A stretch of DNA of 64,000 bases. It comes from Rhodoluna lacicola. GTDB lineage: Bacteria > Actinomycetota > Actinomycetes > Actinomycetales > Microbacteriaceae. Shown here piece by piece: positions 1-8,506 of the stretch; the stretch's first letter is position 1, and the number at the start of each line of letters is the position of its first letter. The stretch lies in the NCBI RefSeq assembly GCF_000699505.1, contig NZ_CP007490.1:806001-870000 (forward strand). The letters run 5' to 3'. The notes below the pieces were generated by a model. That model saw only the letters and a program-made list of their open reading frames with translations, was not told the DNA's origin and ran no database searches. Position numbers and translations under genes: made by a program.

Positions 1-65
1 GCGGCAAGAACGCGCGCGGTGTCTACTGCCTTTGAATCAAGATCGGTCCACTGGAATGCTGACAA
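1..65 (-). CDS. tkt: Transketolase, N-terminal fragment (cut by window edge)
   Basis: Only the first 21 codons lie in the window. Read on the minus strand they give L/M-S-A-F-Q-W-T-D-L-D-S-K-A-V-D-T-A-R-V-L-A, which resembles the start of actinobacterial transketolases, the thiamine-diphosphate enzyme of the pentose phosphate pathway. The start is a TTG at 65-63, preceded by a clear AGGAG Shine-Dalgarno site about eight bases upstream. It is divergent from ctaB, the usual actinobacterial arrangement. The call rests on a short peptide plus gene order; no catalytic residue is visible. Confidence 0.75.
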   Translation of the reverse strand, partial: MSAFQWTDLDSKAVDTARVLA

Positions 66-237
66 GGGATTCTCCTCTTAAATTTTGAGAGTTCTAACAA
101 ACGATTTATTTGGCTACGTTGCCGAAAACGGTGAAATTTGAGGCTTAGTCATCCCTGCGGGCCACATTCCGTCTGGATAAGAGTCTACACGGCACTTGTT
201 TTCATAAGGGCAGCGAACCTCATCTTGCCGAAGCATT

Positions 238-243
238 TAGACT
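238..243 (+). promoter_or_regulatory. Candidate -10 box of ctaB (leaderless start)
   Basis: TAGACT lies eight bases before the ATG at 252. With a transcription start about seven bases after the hexamer, the mRNA would begin at or next to the start codon. No clear -35 hexamer was seen. The same hexamer and spacing precede metH. Confidence 0.45.
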
Positions 244-251
244 TGTCGGTG

Positions 252-1190
252 ATGGCAAATCAAACCAAAACCCCAACCCAGTCAAACCCCATTGGCACTC
301 GGGTTTCATTTGGCGCAAAAGCCAAGGCTTACTTCGCCCTCACCAAACCCCGAGTGATTGAGCTGCTGCTGATCACGACTTTGCCAACCATGATTTTGGC
401 CCAGCGGGGAATCCCAGACCTGTGGCTAGTTCTAGCCACGCTGATTGGTGGCGCCTTCAGTGCCGGATCTGCCAATGCATTTAACTGCTTCATCGACACC
501 GATATCGACAAAATCATGGGTCGAACCAAGAATCGCCCTCTGGTCACCGGCCAACTGTCACCTCGCGAGGCTCTGGTTTTTTCATGGACCTTGGGCGTCG
601 CCTCTGTTATCTGGCTGGGTTTGCTGGTCAACTGGCTGGCTTCACTGATTTCGCTGGCCGCGCTGCTGTTCTACGTTTTGATTTACACCCTGGTGCTAAA
701 GCGTCGCACACCACAGAACATCGTCTGGGGTGGAGCGGCCGGGGCAGCGCCGGTTCTGATTGGCTGGGCAGCGGTTACCGGTGAAGTTTCAGCCGCGGCT
801 TGGGTGCTGTTTTTGGTGATTTTCCTCTGGACGCCGCCACACTACTGGCCACTATCGGTGAAATACAAAAACGACTATGCCATGGCCAAGGTGCCAATGT
901 TGCCGGTGGTGAGGAATACCAAAACCGTGGTTCAACAGATCTTGATCTACGCCTGGGCTGTGGGCTTCAGCACTCTGCTGCTGATTCCGGTGGCACAAAT
1001 GGGCCTGATTTACTCCGTCACCGCTCTAGCGGGAAGCGTCTGGTTTATTGTTGCCGCCTACCGTCTTTACAAAGAGGGGCAAAACGGCGAACTGGCAAAG
1101 CCGATGAACCTATTTCACCTGTCAAACCTGTATTTGACAGCCCTGTTTGTCGCGGTCGCCATCGATGTTTTGGTAAACATCCAGCTCTAG
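252..1190 (+). CDS. ctaB: Protohaem IX farnesyltransferase (haem O synthase)
   Basis: CtaB adds a farnesyl group from farnesyl diphosphate to haem b to make haem O, the precursor of the haem A in the aa3 oxidase encoded later in the window. The 312-residue protein is a polytopic UbiA-family prenyltransferase with roughly nine membrane segments. The first aspartate-rich motif N-x3-D-x3-D falls at N78, D82 and D86, followed by R-T-K-N-R-P; a W-T-P-P-H loop lies near the middle. The frame is open upstream to 138, but that extension is not hydrophobic in a useful way and would precede the likely promoter, so the ATG at 252 is preferred. The gene converges with the photolyase gene, and the two stop codons share one CTAG. 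Confidence 0.93.
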   Translation: MANQTKTPTQSNPIGTRVSFGAKAKAYFALTKPRVIELLLITTLPTMILAQRGIPDLWLVLATLIGGAFSAGSANAFNCFIDTDIDKIMGRTKNRPLVTGQLSPREALVFSWTLGVASVIWLGLLVNWLASLISLAALLFYVLIYTLVLKRRTPQNIVWGGAAGAAPVLIGWAAVTGEVSAAAWVLFLVIFLWTPPHYWPLSVKYKNDYAMAKVPMLPVVRNTKTVVQQILIYAWAVGFSTLLLIPVAQMGLIYSVTALAGSVWFIVAAYRLYKEGQNGELAKPMNLFHLSNLYLTALFVAVAIDVLVNIQL

Positions 1191-2569
1191 GCCTTGTGAA
1201 CCTTTATTTCCTCTAGTCTGCGCAGTGACTCTTCACGTTCCTTAGAGTGATCAACTATTGGTGCCGGATAACCCTTGGCCAATCCATCAACCAAAAGCCA
1301 AGGCTCGTGCACGGCTTTACCTTCGATGTGGGAAAGCTCTGGAATATAATTGCGGACGTAATTACCGTCGGGGTCAAATTTGTAGCCCTGCATTACTGGA
1401 TTAAAAACCCGATAGTAGGGGCTGGCATCCGTGCCACAACCGGCAGTCCATTGCCAACCGTGCGCATTGGAAGCCGGATCAAAGTCGCTCAGGTTGGCTT
1501 CAAACCAAGCTGCGCCCTGCTGCCACTCCAGGTGCAGGTCCTTCACCAAAAACGACGCCACAATCATACGGACGCGATTGTGCATCCAGCCGGTAGTCAG
1601 CAATTGGCGCATGCCAGCGTCAACCATTGGAAACCCGGTCTTCCCCTGTTGCCAGGAGCTTAGTTTGGCTTCCGCTTCGGAGCCGGTGTCGTATCGCATC
1701 CTCTTGAATCTAGGCTCGTAGTAATCGTGAGCCGTGTGCTGGTTGTGCCACAAGACATCTGCGTAGAACTCACGCCAGGCTATTTCTTTGCGATAAACGT
1801 TGTGACCAGCAGAATCGGCAAGCTCAGCCAGAATCGTCCTGGGGTGAATCTCTCCAAAGGCCAAGGCGTGGCTCAGGTGCGAAGTGCCGCTCAGATCGGC
1901 TCGGTTGCGCAGCTCGTCGTAGTTGAACAGCGCCCGATCCTGAAATCTTTTCCAGGTTCTAAGCGCAAAAGCCTCGCCTGCTTTGACCTTAAAGGGTGCG
2001 GCTTTGCTTGGATCCGGTTTTCCATGGCATTGAATTGGTTCAAACCACTCAAAGCCTTCGGCGAGCGCAACCGGAGCAGACCAACCAGCTTTGAACCAGT
2101 TGTTGAAAAAGGGCGTGTACACCCGGTATGGAGTGCCGTCTGGCTTTTGCACTGTTCCTGGCGCAACCGCGTAATAGCTATCGTCCAACTGCAGGAAAAC
2201 ACCAATTTCCTTGAGCGCCAGGCCAACTGCATTCTGCTCAGCGATACCGGCGGGGTCAAAGGCCCTGGTCGCGTGAACCGTTTTAGCCCCGGCAGCGCTG
2301 GCCACTTTGGCAACCGCCTCACCAATACCTAAAGTTTTGCCGTAGTGCTGGATGGTGAGCTTGCGATCCATGCTTGCCCCGAGAGAGTCCAAAGACTCGT
2401 ATAGCGACCACTGTCGAATCCCGCTCAGGGCGTGAAAGTCATCGGTGTTTACAACGTAAAGCCCGCAAACCTGGGCATCTCCATCTTGCTTGGCTCCATG
2501 GATCGCGGTATTCAGGGCGATGTTGTCTTGCAGCCGAAGATCTCGCCTGAACCAAAAGACTCTAGCCAT
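1187..2569 (-). CDS. phr: Deoxyribodipyrimidine photolyase (CPD photolyase)
   Basis: Light-driven repair enzyme that splits cyclobutane pyrimidine dimers using reduced FAD and an antenna cofactor. The 460-residue protein starts with the family signature R-V-F-W-F-R-R-D-L-R, giving the N-terminal Rossmann-like antenna domain (about 1-130). The C-terminal helical FAD domain contains the W-R-E-F-Y segment, the M-R-Q-L...W-M-H-N-R block and the N-x-H-G-W-Q-W-T-A-G-C-G-T-D-A-S-P-Y-Y-R region that lines the FAD pocket. Length is normal for class I photolyases. It starts three bases after the ctaA stop with no obvious own ribosome site, so it is probably translated from a ctaA-phr mRNA. A cryptochrome-like role cannot be excluded from sequence alone. 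Confidence 0.9.
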   Translation of the reverse strand: MARVFWFRRDLRLQDNIALNTAIHGAKQDGDAQVCGLYVVNTDDFHALSGIRQWSLYESLDSLGASMDRKLTIQHYGKTLGIGEAVAKVASAAGAKTVHATRAFDPAGIAEQNAVGLALKEIGVFLQLDDSYYAVAPGTVQKPDGTPYRVYTPFFNNWFKAGWSAPVALAEGFEWFEPIQCHGKPDPSKAAPFKVKAGEAFALRTWKRFQDRALFNYDELRNRADLSGTSHLSHALAFGEIHPRTILAELADSAGHNVYRKEIAWREFYADVLWHNQHTAHDYYEPRFKRMRYDTGSEAEAKLSSWQQGKTGFPMVDAGMRQLLTTGWMHNRVRMIVASFLVKDLHLEWQQGAAWFEANLSDFDPASNAHGWQWTAGCGTDASPYYRVFNPVMQGYKFDPDGNYVRNYIPELSHIEGKAVHEPWLLVDGLAKGYPAPIVDHSKEREESLRRLEEIKVHKA

Positions 2570-2572
2570 GTT

Positions 2573-3478
2573 CTATTTGGTCTTACCGCGTATGGCCAAC
2601 CACTGGAAGGCAAGCAGGGCACAGATAACCGCGGCGCCAAGCATGTGCAGTGCCACCAGAACGGCAGGTACTCCCAATCTGGCCTGAAGCACACCGATAA
2701 TCGCCTGCGCTATTGTGGTCACCACCAACCAAGCCGCAACTTTTAGCTGGTAGCTTCTCTCAAGACCTTCCTTGTCTCGCCGGGACAGTAGCCCAAGTTG
2801 AATCAGGGCCAGAATCAGCAGCAAGTAGCCCGGGTAGCTGTGCAGGTGTTGCAAAAGCTCAAGGTCTAGGCCGTTTCGCTCGCTGTAGGCGTCTCCTGAG
2901 TGGGGACCAGCCCCGGTAACCAGAACGCCAACCAACACGGTGATCGCACCGACGATGGCAATTGGGTTGGCTGTGCGCCAAATTGCTGGCGAAACTGGCA
3001 CATGCTTTGGCGGTAGGGCGCGGAAAACCAGCAGGGCAGCGATAGCAATCATGATGCCGCTGAGCACGAAGTGAGCACCTACAAACCAAGGGTTCAGCTG
3101 GGTCAATACGGTAAAGCCACCAAGAACTGCTTGTGCGGGAATGCCCAGGCCCAAAATAAACGCCGGAATGACCAGGCCTTTGCGCAATTTTTTACCTAAG
3201 GCCAGAACGGTAAGAAAAGTAAGTAGCGCAATCAGCGCCAACACAAATGTCAAGAGACGGTTTGCAAACTCGATTACCCCGTGGAGACCCATTTCAGGCA
3301 CGGTAATCAAAGAGTCCTCGGTGCACTTTGGCCAGGTTGGGCAACCTAGTCCAGATCCGGTCAGGCGCACAATTCCGCCGGTGACCACAATCAGAATCTG
3401 ACTCACCAGCGATGCCCAGACGTAAAGCGGAATTCGGGCGCTAGAGATAATCGGCCAATTTCGGACCTTTGCAAACAA
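2573..3478 (-). CDS. ctaA: Haem A synthase (COX15/CtaA family)
   Basis: CtaA oxidises the C8 methyl of haem O to a formyl group, giving haem A for cytochrome aa3. The 301-residue protein is hydrophobic with about eight predicted membrane helices. The first loop carries R-L-T-G-S-G-L-G-C-P-x-W-P-x-C, the conserved cysteine-pair motif of the family, and histidines sit in later helices (for example V-G-A-H-F-V-L-S-G and L-L-Q-H-L-H-S-Y-P-G-Y). The start is a TTG at 3478-3476 with AAAGG about nine bases before it. It is transcribed away from sufB and leads directly into phr. The pairing of ctaA here with ctaB nearby supports an aa3-type oxidase. Confidence 0.93.
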   Translation of the reverse strand: MFAKVRNWPIISSARIPLYVWASLVSQILIVVTGGIVRLTGSGLGCPTWPKCTEDSLITVPEMGLHGVIEFANRLLTFVLALIALLTFLTVLALGKKLRKGLVIPAFILGLGIPAQAVLGGFTVLTQLNPWFVGAHFVLSGIMIAIAALLVFRALPPKHVPVSPAIWRTANPIAIVGAITVLVGVLVTGAGPHSGDAYSERNGLDLELLQHLHSYPGYLLLILALIQLGLLSRRDKEGLERSYQLKVAAWLVVTTIAQAIIGVLQARLGVPAVLVALHMLGAAVICALLAFQWLAIRGKTK

Positions 3479-3511
3479 TCGAATGGACCTTTCTCATGGC
3501 AAGGCTGACAA

Positions 3512-3517
3512 ATTATG
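3512..3517 (-). promoter_or_regulatory. Candidate -10 box for ctaA-phr
   Basis: CATAAT read on the minus strand, about 34 bases before the ctaA TTG, resembles a sigma-70 type -10 element; a weak TTCCTA lies 18 bases further upstream. The rest of the 233-base ctaA/sufB intergenic region (3479-3711) must also hold the suf promoter, but I see no convincing hexamer pair, riboswitch or regulator gene in it. Confidence 0.35.
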
Positions 3518-3711
3518 CCTCGCAGAAGTAAACTCTAGGAAGTCTCGAGTTATTTCAACTCAATCAGCATCCTCTAGGCAATCTTTACACAGGCTCTGTG
3601 GCCTGAGGTCAGGCGTGCGGGAATGCTGAAAGCCCTGAGGCAGTTGCTAATAGAGATCCAGGCAGACCGAGATAACCACTCGCATCTGAAACCGAATACA
3701 GGAGGCCGGCT

Positions 3712-5130
3712 TTGTCCGACATCATCATTGAACGTCCAGAACTAGACAGCCTAGGCGTCTACGAATTTGGTTGGCACGACAAAGACGCCGCTGGCGAAAC
3801 AGCCAAGCGCGGCATCAACGACGCAGTTGTCCGAAACATTTCGGCCTTGAAGTCTGAGCCAGAATGGATGCTGGAGCGTCGTCTAAAAGGTTTTGATTAC
3901 TTTGGTAAAAAGCCAATGCCTAGCTGGGGATCGGACCTCTCCGGTATTGATTTCGATAACATCAAGTACTTCGTGCGCTCAACTGAGCGCCAAGCCACCA
4001 GCTGGGAAGAACTGCCTGACGAGATCAAGAACACCTACGAAAAGCTAGGCATTCCAGAGGCCGAGCGCAACCGATTGGTTGCCGGCGTGGCAGCCCAGTA
4101 CGAATCTGAGGTGGTTTACCACCAAATCAATGAAGAGCTCGAGCGCCAGGGTGTCATCTTCCTTGACACGGATACAGCGCTAAAAGAGCACCCTGAAATT
4201 TTCCAAGAGTATTTCGGAACTGTTATTCCAGCTGGCGACAACAAGTTCGCCGCACTAAACACCGCGGTTTGGTCTGGCGGATCATTTGTTTACGTGCCAA
4301 AGGGAGTGCACGTTGAGATTCCTCTGCAGGCATACTTCCGAATTAACACAGAGAACATGGGGCAGTTCGAACGCACCTTGATCATCGCCGACGAGGGCTC
4401 TTACGTTCACTACATTGAGGGTTGCACCGCGCCGATTTACAACTCCGACTCACTGCACTCTGCCGTGGTTGAAATTATCGTTAAGAAAAACGCCCGCGTT
4501 AGATACACAACCATTCAGAACTGGTCAAATAACGTTTACAACCTTGTCACCAAGCGCGCGATTGCGCACGAGGGAGCAACCATGGAGTGGATCGATGGCA
4601 ACATCGGCTCCAAGGTCACAATGAAGTACCCAGCGGTGATTCTGGCTGGCGAGCACGCTCGCGGCGAGACTTTATCGGTGGCCTTCGCCGGTGAAGGTCA
4701 GCACCAGGATGCCGGTGCAAAGATGATTCACCTGGCTCCTTACACAAGCTCGTCGATCGTTTCTAAGTCAATCGCTCGAGGCGGCGGCAGAACCTCTTAC
4801 CGCGGTGAGATTAAGGTCATGCCCGGTGCTCACCACTCTGCCAACACCGTGCGCTGTGACGCGCTTTTGGTTGACACCATTTCACGCTCTGACACCTACC
4901 CTGCGGTAGACGTTCGCGAAGACGATGTGTCAATGGGGCATGAGGCAACTGTCTCGCGCGTTAGCGAGGAGCAATTGTTCTACCTTCAGTCTCGTGGCCT
5001 TCCAGAGGACGAAGCCATGGCCATGATTGTGCGCGGATTTATCGAGCCAATCGCTAAAGAATTACCAATGGAGTATGCGCTCGAGTTGAACAAACTCATT
5101 GAGATGCAGATGGAAGGGGCTGTTGGTTAA
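3712..5130 (+). CDS. sufB: Fe-S cluster assembly scaffold SufB
   Basis: SufB is the core scaffold of the SufBCD complex on which [4Fe-4S] clusters are built. The 472-residue product has the typical N-terminal region ([11 protein letters not shown]) and a long right-handed beta-helix with the family blocks [19 protein letters not shown] and the C-terminal [14 protein letters not shown]. The start is a TTG at 3712 with a perfect AGGAGG six bases before it. It is the first gene of an operon whose next start (sufD) overlaps its stop as TAATG. Length and motifs are normal; no SufR-type repressor gene lies upstream, unlike the mycobacterial locus. Confidence 0.96.
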   Translation: MSDIIIERPELDSLGVYEFGWHDKDAAGETAKRGINDAVVRNISALKSEPEWMLERRLKGFDYFGKKPMPSWGSDLSGIDFDNIKYFVRSTERQATSWEELPDEIKNTYEKLGIPEAERNRLVAGVAAQYESEVVYHQINEELERQGVIFLDTDTALKEHPEIFQEYFGTVIPAGDNKFAALNTAVWSGGSFVYVPKGVHVEIPLQAYFRINTENMGQFERTLIIADEGSYVHYIEGCTAPIYNSDSLHSAVVEIIVKKNARVRYTTIQNWSNNVYNLVTKRAIAHEGATMEWIDGNIGSKVTMKYPAVILAGEHARGETLSVAFAGEGQHQDAGAKMIHLAPYTSSSIVSKSIARGGGRTSYRGEIKVMPGAHHSANTVRCDALLVDTISRSDTYPAVDVREDDVSMGHEATVSRVSEEQLFYLQSRGLPEDEAMAMIVRGFIEPIAKELPMEYALELNKLIEMQMEGAVG

Positions 5131-6299
5131 TGAGCGCAGCAACACAGACAGCCCAACACGGTCTGTCGGAGCACAGCCATGGGGCGGGCGTTCCGATTCA
5201 GACTCGATACGAACGGAAGCGTTCAACTAACGTTCAAGATTTTCCTGCAATCTCTGCGCGCGAAGAGCAATGGCGTTATCTGAGCGCTGATCGCCTTGGG
5301 GGACTTGACGCCGACACACTTTCCGAATTTACTGGCGATCTTGCCATCACACACTCCGATGGAGTAACCACCGCCTGGGTTGGCGAAGAGAATCCAGCCT
5401 TTGGTGGTGCCGGCATTCCAGAGGAGCGCCCAAGCGCTGCCGCCTGGGGGTCTGCAAAGCAGGCATACCTAGTTACAGTTCCGGCAAATCAAAAGTCGGA
5501 TGTCCAGATTGCTCTTTCATCCGATTCGGCCGAGCCAAGCGCACTGCACTTGATCATCGATGCAAAACCATTTGCTGAAGCTACCGTGATTCTTGATCAC
5601 AAGGGCCACGCGATTCTCGGCGAGAACGTTGAAATCATCGTGGGTGACGAAGCTCAGCTAACCGTTGTTTCGATTCAAGATTGGGATGACCACAGCATTC
5701 ACGCATCAACTCAGATGGCGCGACTTGGCAGAAATTCCAGATTGAAGCACGTAGTGGTTAGCCTCGGCGGAAAAACAGTTCGTGTTGCAAGCTCAACAGA
5801 ATTTACTCAGCCTGGTGGCGACACTGAAATGTTGGGAATGTATTTCGCGGATGCTGGCCAGTACTTAGAAAACCGCCTGTACGTTGATCACGCAGTGCCA
5901 AACTGCAAGTCTCGAGTGACCTACAAGGGAGCACTGCAGGGTGAGAAGGCGCACACCGTTTGGGTCGGCGACGTGCTCATTCGCATGGCCGCTGAGGGCA
6001 CCGATACTTACGAGCTGAACCGAAACCTGCTACTTACCGATGGTGCTCGTGCAGACTCTGTGCCGAACCTGGAAATTGAAACCGGAAAAATTGAGGGAGC
6101 AGGGCACGCGTCTGCTTCAGGTCGCTTCGATGACGAGCAACTGTTCTATCTTCAGGCTCGCGGCATAACCGAAATCGAAGCACGACGCCTCGTGGTGCGC
6201 GGCTTCCTTAACGAAATCATTCAGCAGATCGACAACGAGCAAATTCGTGAGCGACTCACCAAGTCAATCGAAGCAGAGCTAGAAAGGAGCGGTTCATAA
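5130..6299 (+). CDS. sufD: Fe-S cluster assembly protein SufD
   Basis: SufD is the paralogous partner of SufB in the SufBC2D complex and is linked to iron acquisition during cluster assembly. The 389-residue protein shares the C-terminal beta-helix architecture with SufB (Y-L-E-N-R-L-Y-V-D-H, Y-K-G-A-L-Q-G-E-K-A-H-T-V-W-V-G-D-V, D-E-Q-L-F-Y-L-Q-A-R-G). Its N-terminal third is more variable and polar. The ATG overlaps the sufB stop by one base and the stop overlaps the ferredoxin start in the same TAATG way, so the three genes are translationally coupled. Confidence 0.95.
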   Translation: MSAATQTAQHGLSEHSHGAGVPIQTRYERKRSTNVQDFPAISAREEQWRYLSADRLGGLDADTLSEFTGDLAITHSDGVTTAWVGEENPAFGGAGIPEERPSAAAWGSAKQAYLVTVPANQKSDVQIALSSDSAEPSALHLIIDAKPFAEATVILDHKGHAILGENVEIIVGDEAQLTVVSIQDWDDHSIHASTQMARLGRNSRLKHVVVSLGGKTVRVASSTEFTQPGGDTEMLGMYFADAGQYLENRLYVDHAVPNCKSRVTYKGALQGEKAHTVWVGDVLIRMAAEGTDTYELNRNLLLTDGARADSVPNLEIETGKIEGAGHASASGRFDDEQLFYLQARGITEIEARRLVVRGFLNEIIQQIDNEQIRERLTKSIEAELERSGS

Positions 6300-6613
6300 T
6301 GGCCGTTCGCATTTGTGCCGTTGAAGACATCAAGCCTGGCAAAGCCATTCGCGTGAAAATTGGCGAAACTGCAATTGCAATTGTTAGAACCAAAGCCGGA
6401 GACGTCAAGGCGCTTGACGACAAGTGCTCTCACGGAGAAATCTCATTGAGCGAGGGTTTCGTAGACAACGAGACTATCGAATGCTGGGCGCACGGGGCAA
6501 AGTTTTCGCTGACCACCGGGGAAGCCCTGACCCTGCCAGCCTTTGAGTCAGTTGCGGTTTACGAGGTGATCATCGACAACGGTGACATTTTCTTGGAAAT
6601 CGACGCAGAGTAA
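6299..6613 (+). CDS. Rieske-type [2Fe-2S] ferredoxin in the suf operon
   Basis: Small soluble electron carrier with a complete Rieske ligand set: C43-x-H45 and C62-x2-H65, in a protein of 104 residues with no extra domains. Databases commonly call this family 'non-haem iron oxygenase ferredoxin subunit', but here it sits between sufD and sufC and no oxygenase is present, so it more probably supplies electrons or acts as a client or partner in Fe-S assembly (inference from position). Translation is coupled to sufD through TAATG. A 44-base gap follows before sufC. Confidence 0.88.
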   Translation: MAVRICAVEDIKPGKAIRVKIGETAIAIVRTKAGDVKALDDKCSHGEISLSEGFVDNETIECWAHGAKFSLTTGEALTLPAFESVAVYEVIIDNGDIFLEIDAE

Positions 6614-6657
6614 TTCGCCCAAAACTTACAAACAAAGACTTTAGAGAAGAGATCAGA

Positions 6658-7410
6658 ATGGCAAAGCTAGAAATCAAGAACCTGCACGTGACCGTAGACA
6701 CAGAGCAAGGAACCAAGGAAATTCTCAAGGGAGTTGACCTGGTAATCAACAGCGGTGAGAGCCACGCCATCATGGGCCCAAACGGTTCTGGTAAGTCAAC
6801 CTTGGCCTACACAATCGCCGGGCACCCAAAATACACCGTCACCCAGGGGGAGATTCTTCTAGACGGCGAGGACGTTCTTGAGATGAGCGTTGATGAGCGA
6901 GCTCGCGCAGGTTTGTTCCTGGCCATGCAGTATCCGGTAGAAATTCCTGGCGTTTCGGTTTCAAATTTCCTACGCACCGCCAAGACAGCAATTGATGGCG
7001 AAGCCCCTGCACTGCGTACCTGGATCAAGGACGTAAAGGGCGCAATGGATAACCTAAAGATGGACTCCACCTTCACCGAGCGAAACGTAAACGAAGGTTT
7101 CTCTGGCGGTGAAAAGAAGCGTCACGAGATTCTGCAGATGGAACTACTTAAGCCGAAATTTGCCGTACTTGATGAGACTGACTCAGGTCTTGACGTTGAT
7201 GCACTGAAGATTGTTTCCGAAGGTGTTAATCGTGCCAAGGAATCAAACGAATTTGGTTTGCTTCTAATCACCCACTACACCCGAATCTTGAAGTACATCA
7301 AGCCAGACTTCGTGCACGTTTTTGTTGCTGGCAAGATTGCAGAGCAGGGTGGCGCAGAGCTTGCCGACCGACTCGAGGCCGAGGGCTACGACCGCTACGT
7401 ATTGGCATAG
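6658..7410 (+). CDS. sufC: Fe-S assembly ATPase SufC
   Basis: SufC is the ABC-type ATPase that drives conformational change in the SufBCD complex in the cytoplasm. In the 250-residue protein the Walker A motif G-P-N-G-S-G-K-S lies at 40-47, the signature S-G-G-E-K-K-R at 149-155 and Walker B with its glutamate ([12 protein letters not shown]) at 168-179. D-E-T-D-S-G-L-D is the version typical of SufC rather than of transport ATPases. There is no membrane segment. The gene has an AGAAGAGATC ribosome site and is followed two bases later by sufT. Confidence 0.96.
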   Translation: MAKLEIKNLHVTVDTEQGTKEILKGVDLVINSGESHAIMGPNGSGKSTLAYTIAGHPKYTVTQGEILLDGEDVLEMSVDERARAGLFLAMQYPVEIPGVSVSNFLRTAKTAIDGEAPALRTWIKDVKGAMDNLKMDSTFTERNVNEGFSGGEKKRHEILQMELLKPKFAVLDETDSGLDVDALKIVSEGVNRAKESNEFGLLLITHYTRILKYIKPDFVHVFVAGKIAEQGGAELADRLEAEGYDRYVLA

Positions 7411-7412
7411 TC

Positions 7413-7742
7413 ATGACAGTAACCGAACTTGACCCAGCACTCTACGACAAAGTTATCGAGGCGCTAAAAGACGTAATTGACCCTGAAATCGGAGTCAACA
7501 TTGTTGACCTTGGCTTAATCTATGGACTTCAAAAGTCAGAGGATGGCAATCTACTAATCAACATGACCCTGACTTCAGCCGGGTGCCCACTTACCGATGT
7601 TCTCGAAGAGCAGACCGCTGAATGCCTGGACGGAGTCGTCGACGCCTTCAGAATCAACTGGGTCTGGATGCCACCGTGGGGTCCAGAAAAAATCACTGAG
7701 GACGGCCGCGAACAAATGAGAGCAATCGGTTTCTCGATTTAA
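7413..7742 (+). CDS. sufT: SufT-like metal-sulfur cluster assembly factor (MIP18/DUF59)
   Basis: A 109-residue MIP18 (DUF59) family protein. The family block D-P-E-I-G-V-N-I-V-D-L-G-L-I-Y is present near residue 25, followed by M-T-L-T-S-A-G-C-P-L with the conserved cysteine; the C-terminus has the W-x-P-P-W-G-P-E-K motif usual for the actinobacterial form. Members help mature Fe-S proteins. It is the last gene of the operon and is followed at once by a strong terminator. In the mycobacterial locus the cysteine desulfurase SufS and SufU separate sufC from this gene; both are absent here. Confidence 0.9.
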   Translation: MTVTELDPALYDKVIEALKDVIDPEIGVNIVDLGLIYGLQKSEDGNLLINMTLTSAGCPLTDVLEEQTAECLDGVVDAFRINWVWMPPWGPEKITEDGREQMRAIGFSI

Positions 7743-7748
7743 GGATCA

Positions 7749-7781
7749 AAAAAATCCCCAGCTCTTGGCTGGGGATTTTTT
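7749..7781. terminator. Bidirectional intrinsic terminator, sufT / bioY
   Basis: A stem of about 14 pairs (A6-TCCCCAGC with its complement) and a five-base loop lies between the convergent ends of sufT and bioY. An A-run on one side and a T-run on the other allow termination on both strands. Confidence 0.92.
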
Positions 7782-7793
7782 GTTTCTAAAGTT

Positions 7794-8393
7794 TTAGCCC
7801 TGCAGTTTTTTGATGCCTGCCCACGCTAGTGGCAGCAAGGCGGCGGCGATGATGGCTTTGACCGCATCCCACACCAAGAACGGGGTCATAATGCCAGCGG
7901 CAATCGCAATGTCTCCTCCGGTTGCAACAGCTGCAAGCACTGGGATTCCAAAGGCATAAATGACAATTGAACCAACTGCATAGCTCACAAACATCTTCAC
8001 TGCGTGTGAGCTCCAATTGCGTTCAGCCAATCGGCCAACTACGAACGCAGCCGCGATAAATCCAATTACGAAACCAAAGGTTGCCCCCATCACTGCCTGT
8101 AGCCCAACCGCGTGTGAGCCGTCCTTGAGTGGAGCAAAAACTGGCAAACCAACTACGCCTAGAACTGCGTACAGGGCCATTGAAAGGGCGCCTCGGACAG
8201 AACCCAGTGAGGCACCAACAAGAAGCACTACCAGGGTCTGCAGGGTAAATGGCACCGGAGATGCGGGAATTGAAATTTGAGCGGCCACCGCGGTGAGCGC
8301 TGCACCAGCGGTAATCAGAGCAACATCGGCAGCGGCACTTCTTGGCACAACAAGATCAACAATCGTGTTGCGGTTAATAGTAAGAACAGACAT
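7794..8393 (-). CDS. bioY: Biotin ECF transporter S component BioY
   Basis: Membrane substrate-binding subunit for biotin uptake. The 199-residue protein has about six hydrophobic helices and the BioY family features: P-A-S-P-V-P-F-T-L-Q-T-L near residue 45 in the first loop, then V-G-A-S-L-G-x2-R-G-A-L-S-M-A-L-Y-A-V-L-G-V-V-G-L-P-V-F-A. No ATPase (BioM) or transmembrane subunit (BioN) is adjacent, so it must either share an ECF module encoded elsewhere or work alone, as reported for some BioY proteins. It is a single-gene unit with a GAGAG ribosome site, bounded by the shared terminator downstream. Confidence 0.92.
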   Translation of the reverse strand: MSVLTINRNTIVDLVVPRSAAADVALITAGAALTAVAAQISIPASPVPFTLQTLVVLLVGASLGSVRGALSMALYAVLGVVGLPVFAPLKDGSHAVGLQAVMGATFGFVIGFIAAAFVVGRLAERNWSSHAVKMFVSYAVGSIVIYAFGIPVLAAVATGGDIAIAAGIMTPFLVWDAVKAIIAAALLPLAWAGIKKLQG

Positions 8394-8434
8394 TCAGCAT
8401 CTCTCGTTAGGAAGCGTCTTATTGACTTGAGTCG

Positions 8435-8440
8435 ATTGTA
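8435..8440 (-). promoter_or_regulatory. Candidate -10 box of bioY
   Basis: TACAAT on the minus strand, about 42 bases before the bioY start. TTGGCG lies 19 bases further upstream, a long spacing. On the other strand TTGACT (8422-8427) and TAGGAC (8444-8449) could serve the ABC-F gene, so the divergent promoters may overlap. I saw no BirA or BioQ operator. Confidence 0.35.
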
Positions 8441-8506
8441 GACTAGGACTTTTGTTGGTCGCCAATAATCCGCGACAGTTTTCAACCCCTATTTTTGGAG
8501 ATTCCC

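Noticed and set aside
138-251. N-terminal extension of ctaB by 38 residues
   Set aside because: The extra residues are unlike CtaB proteins and lie upstream of the TAGACT box that best explains the ATG at 252.
1727-2332. 201-codon open frame antisense to phr
   Set aside because: It lies wholly opposite a well-supported gene and its product has no recognisable motif; it is a shadow of the coding bias.
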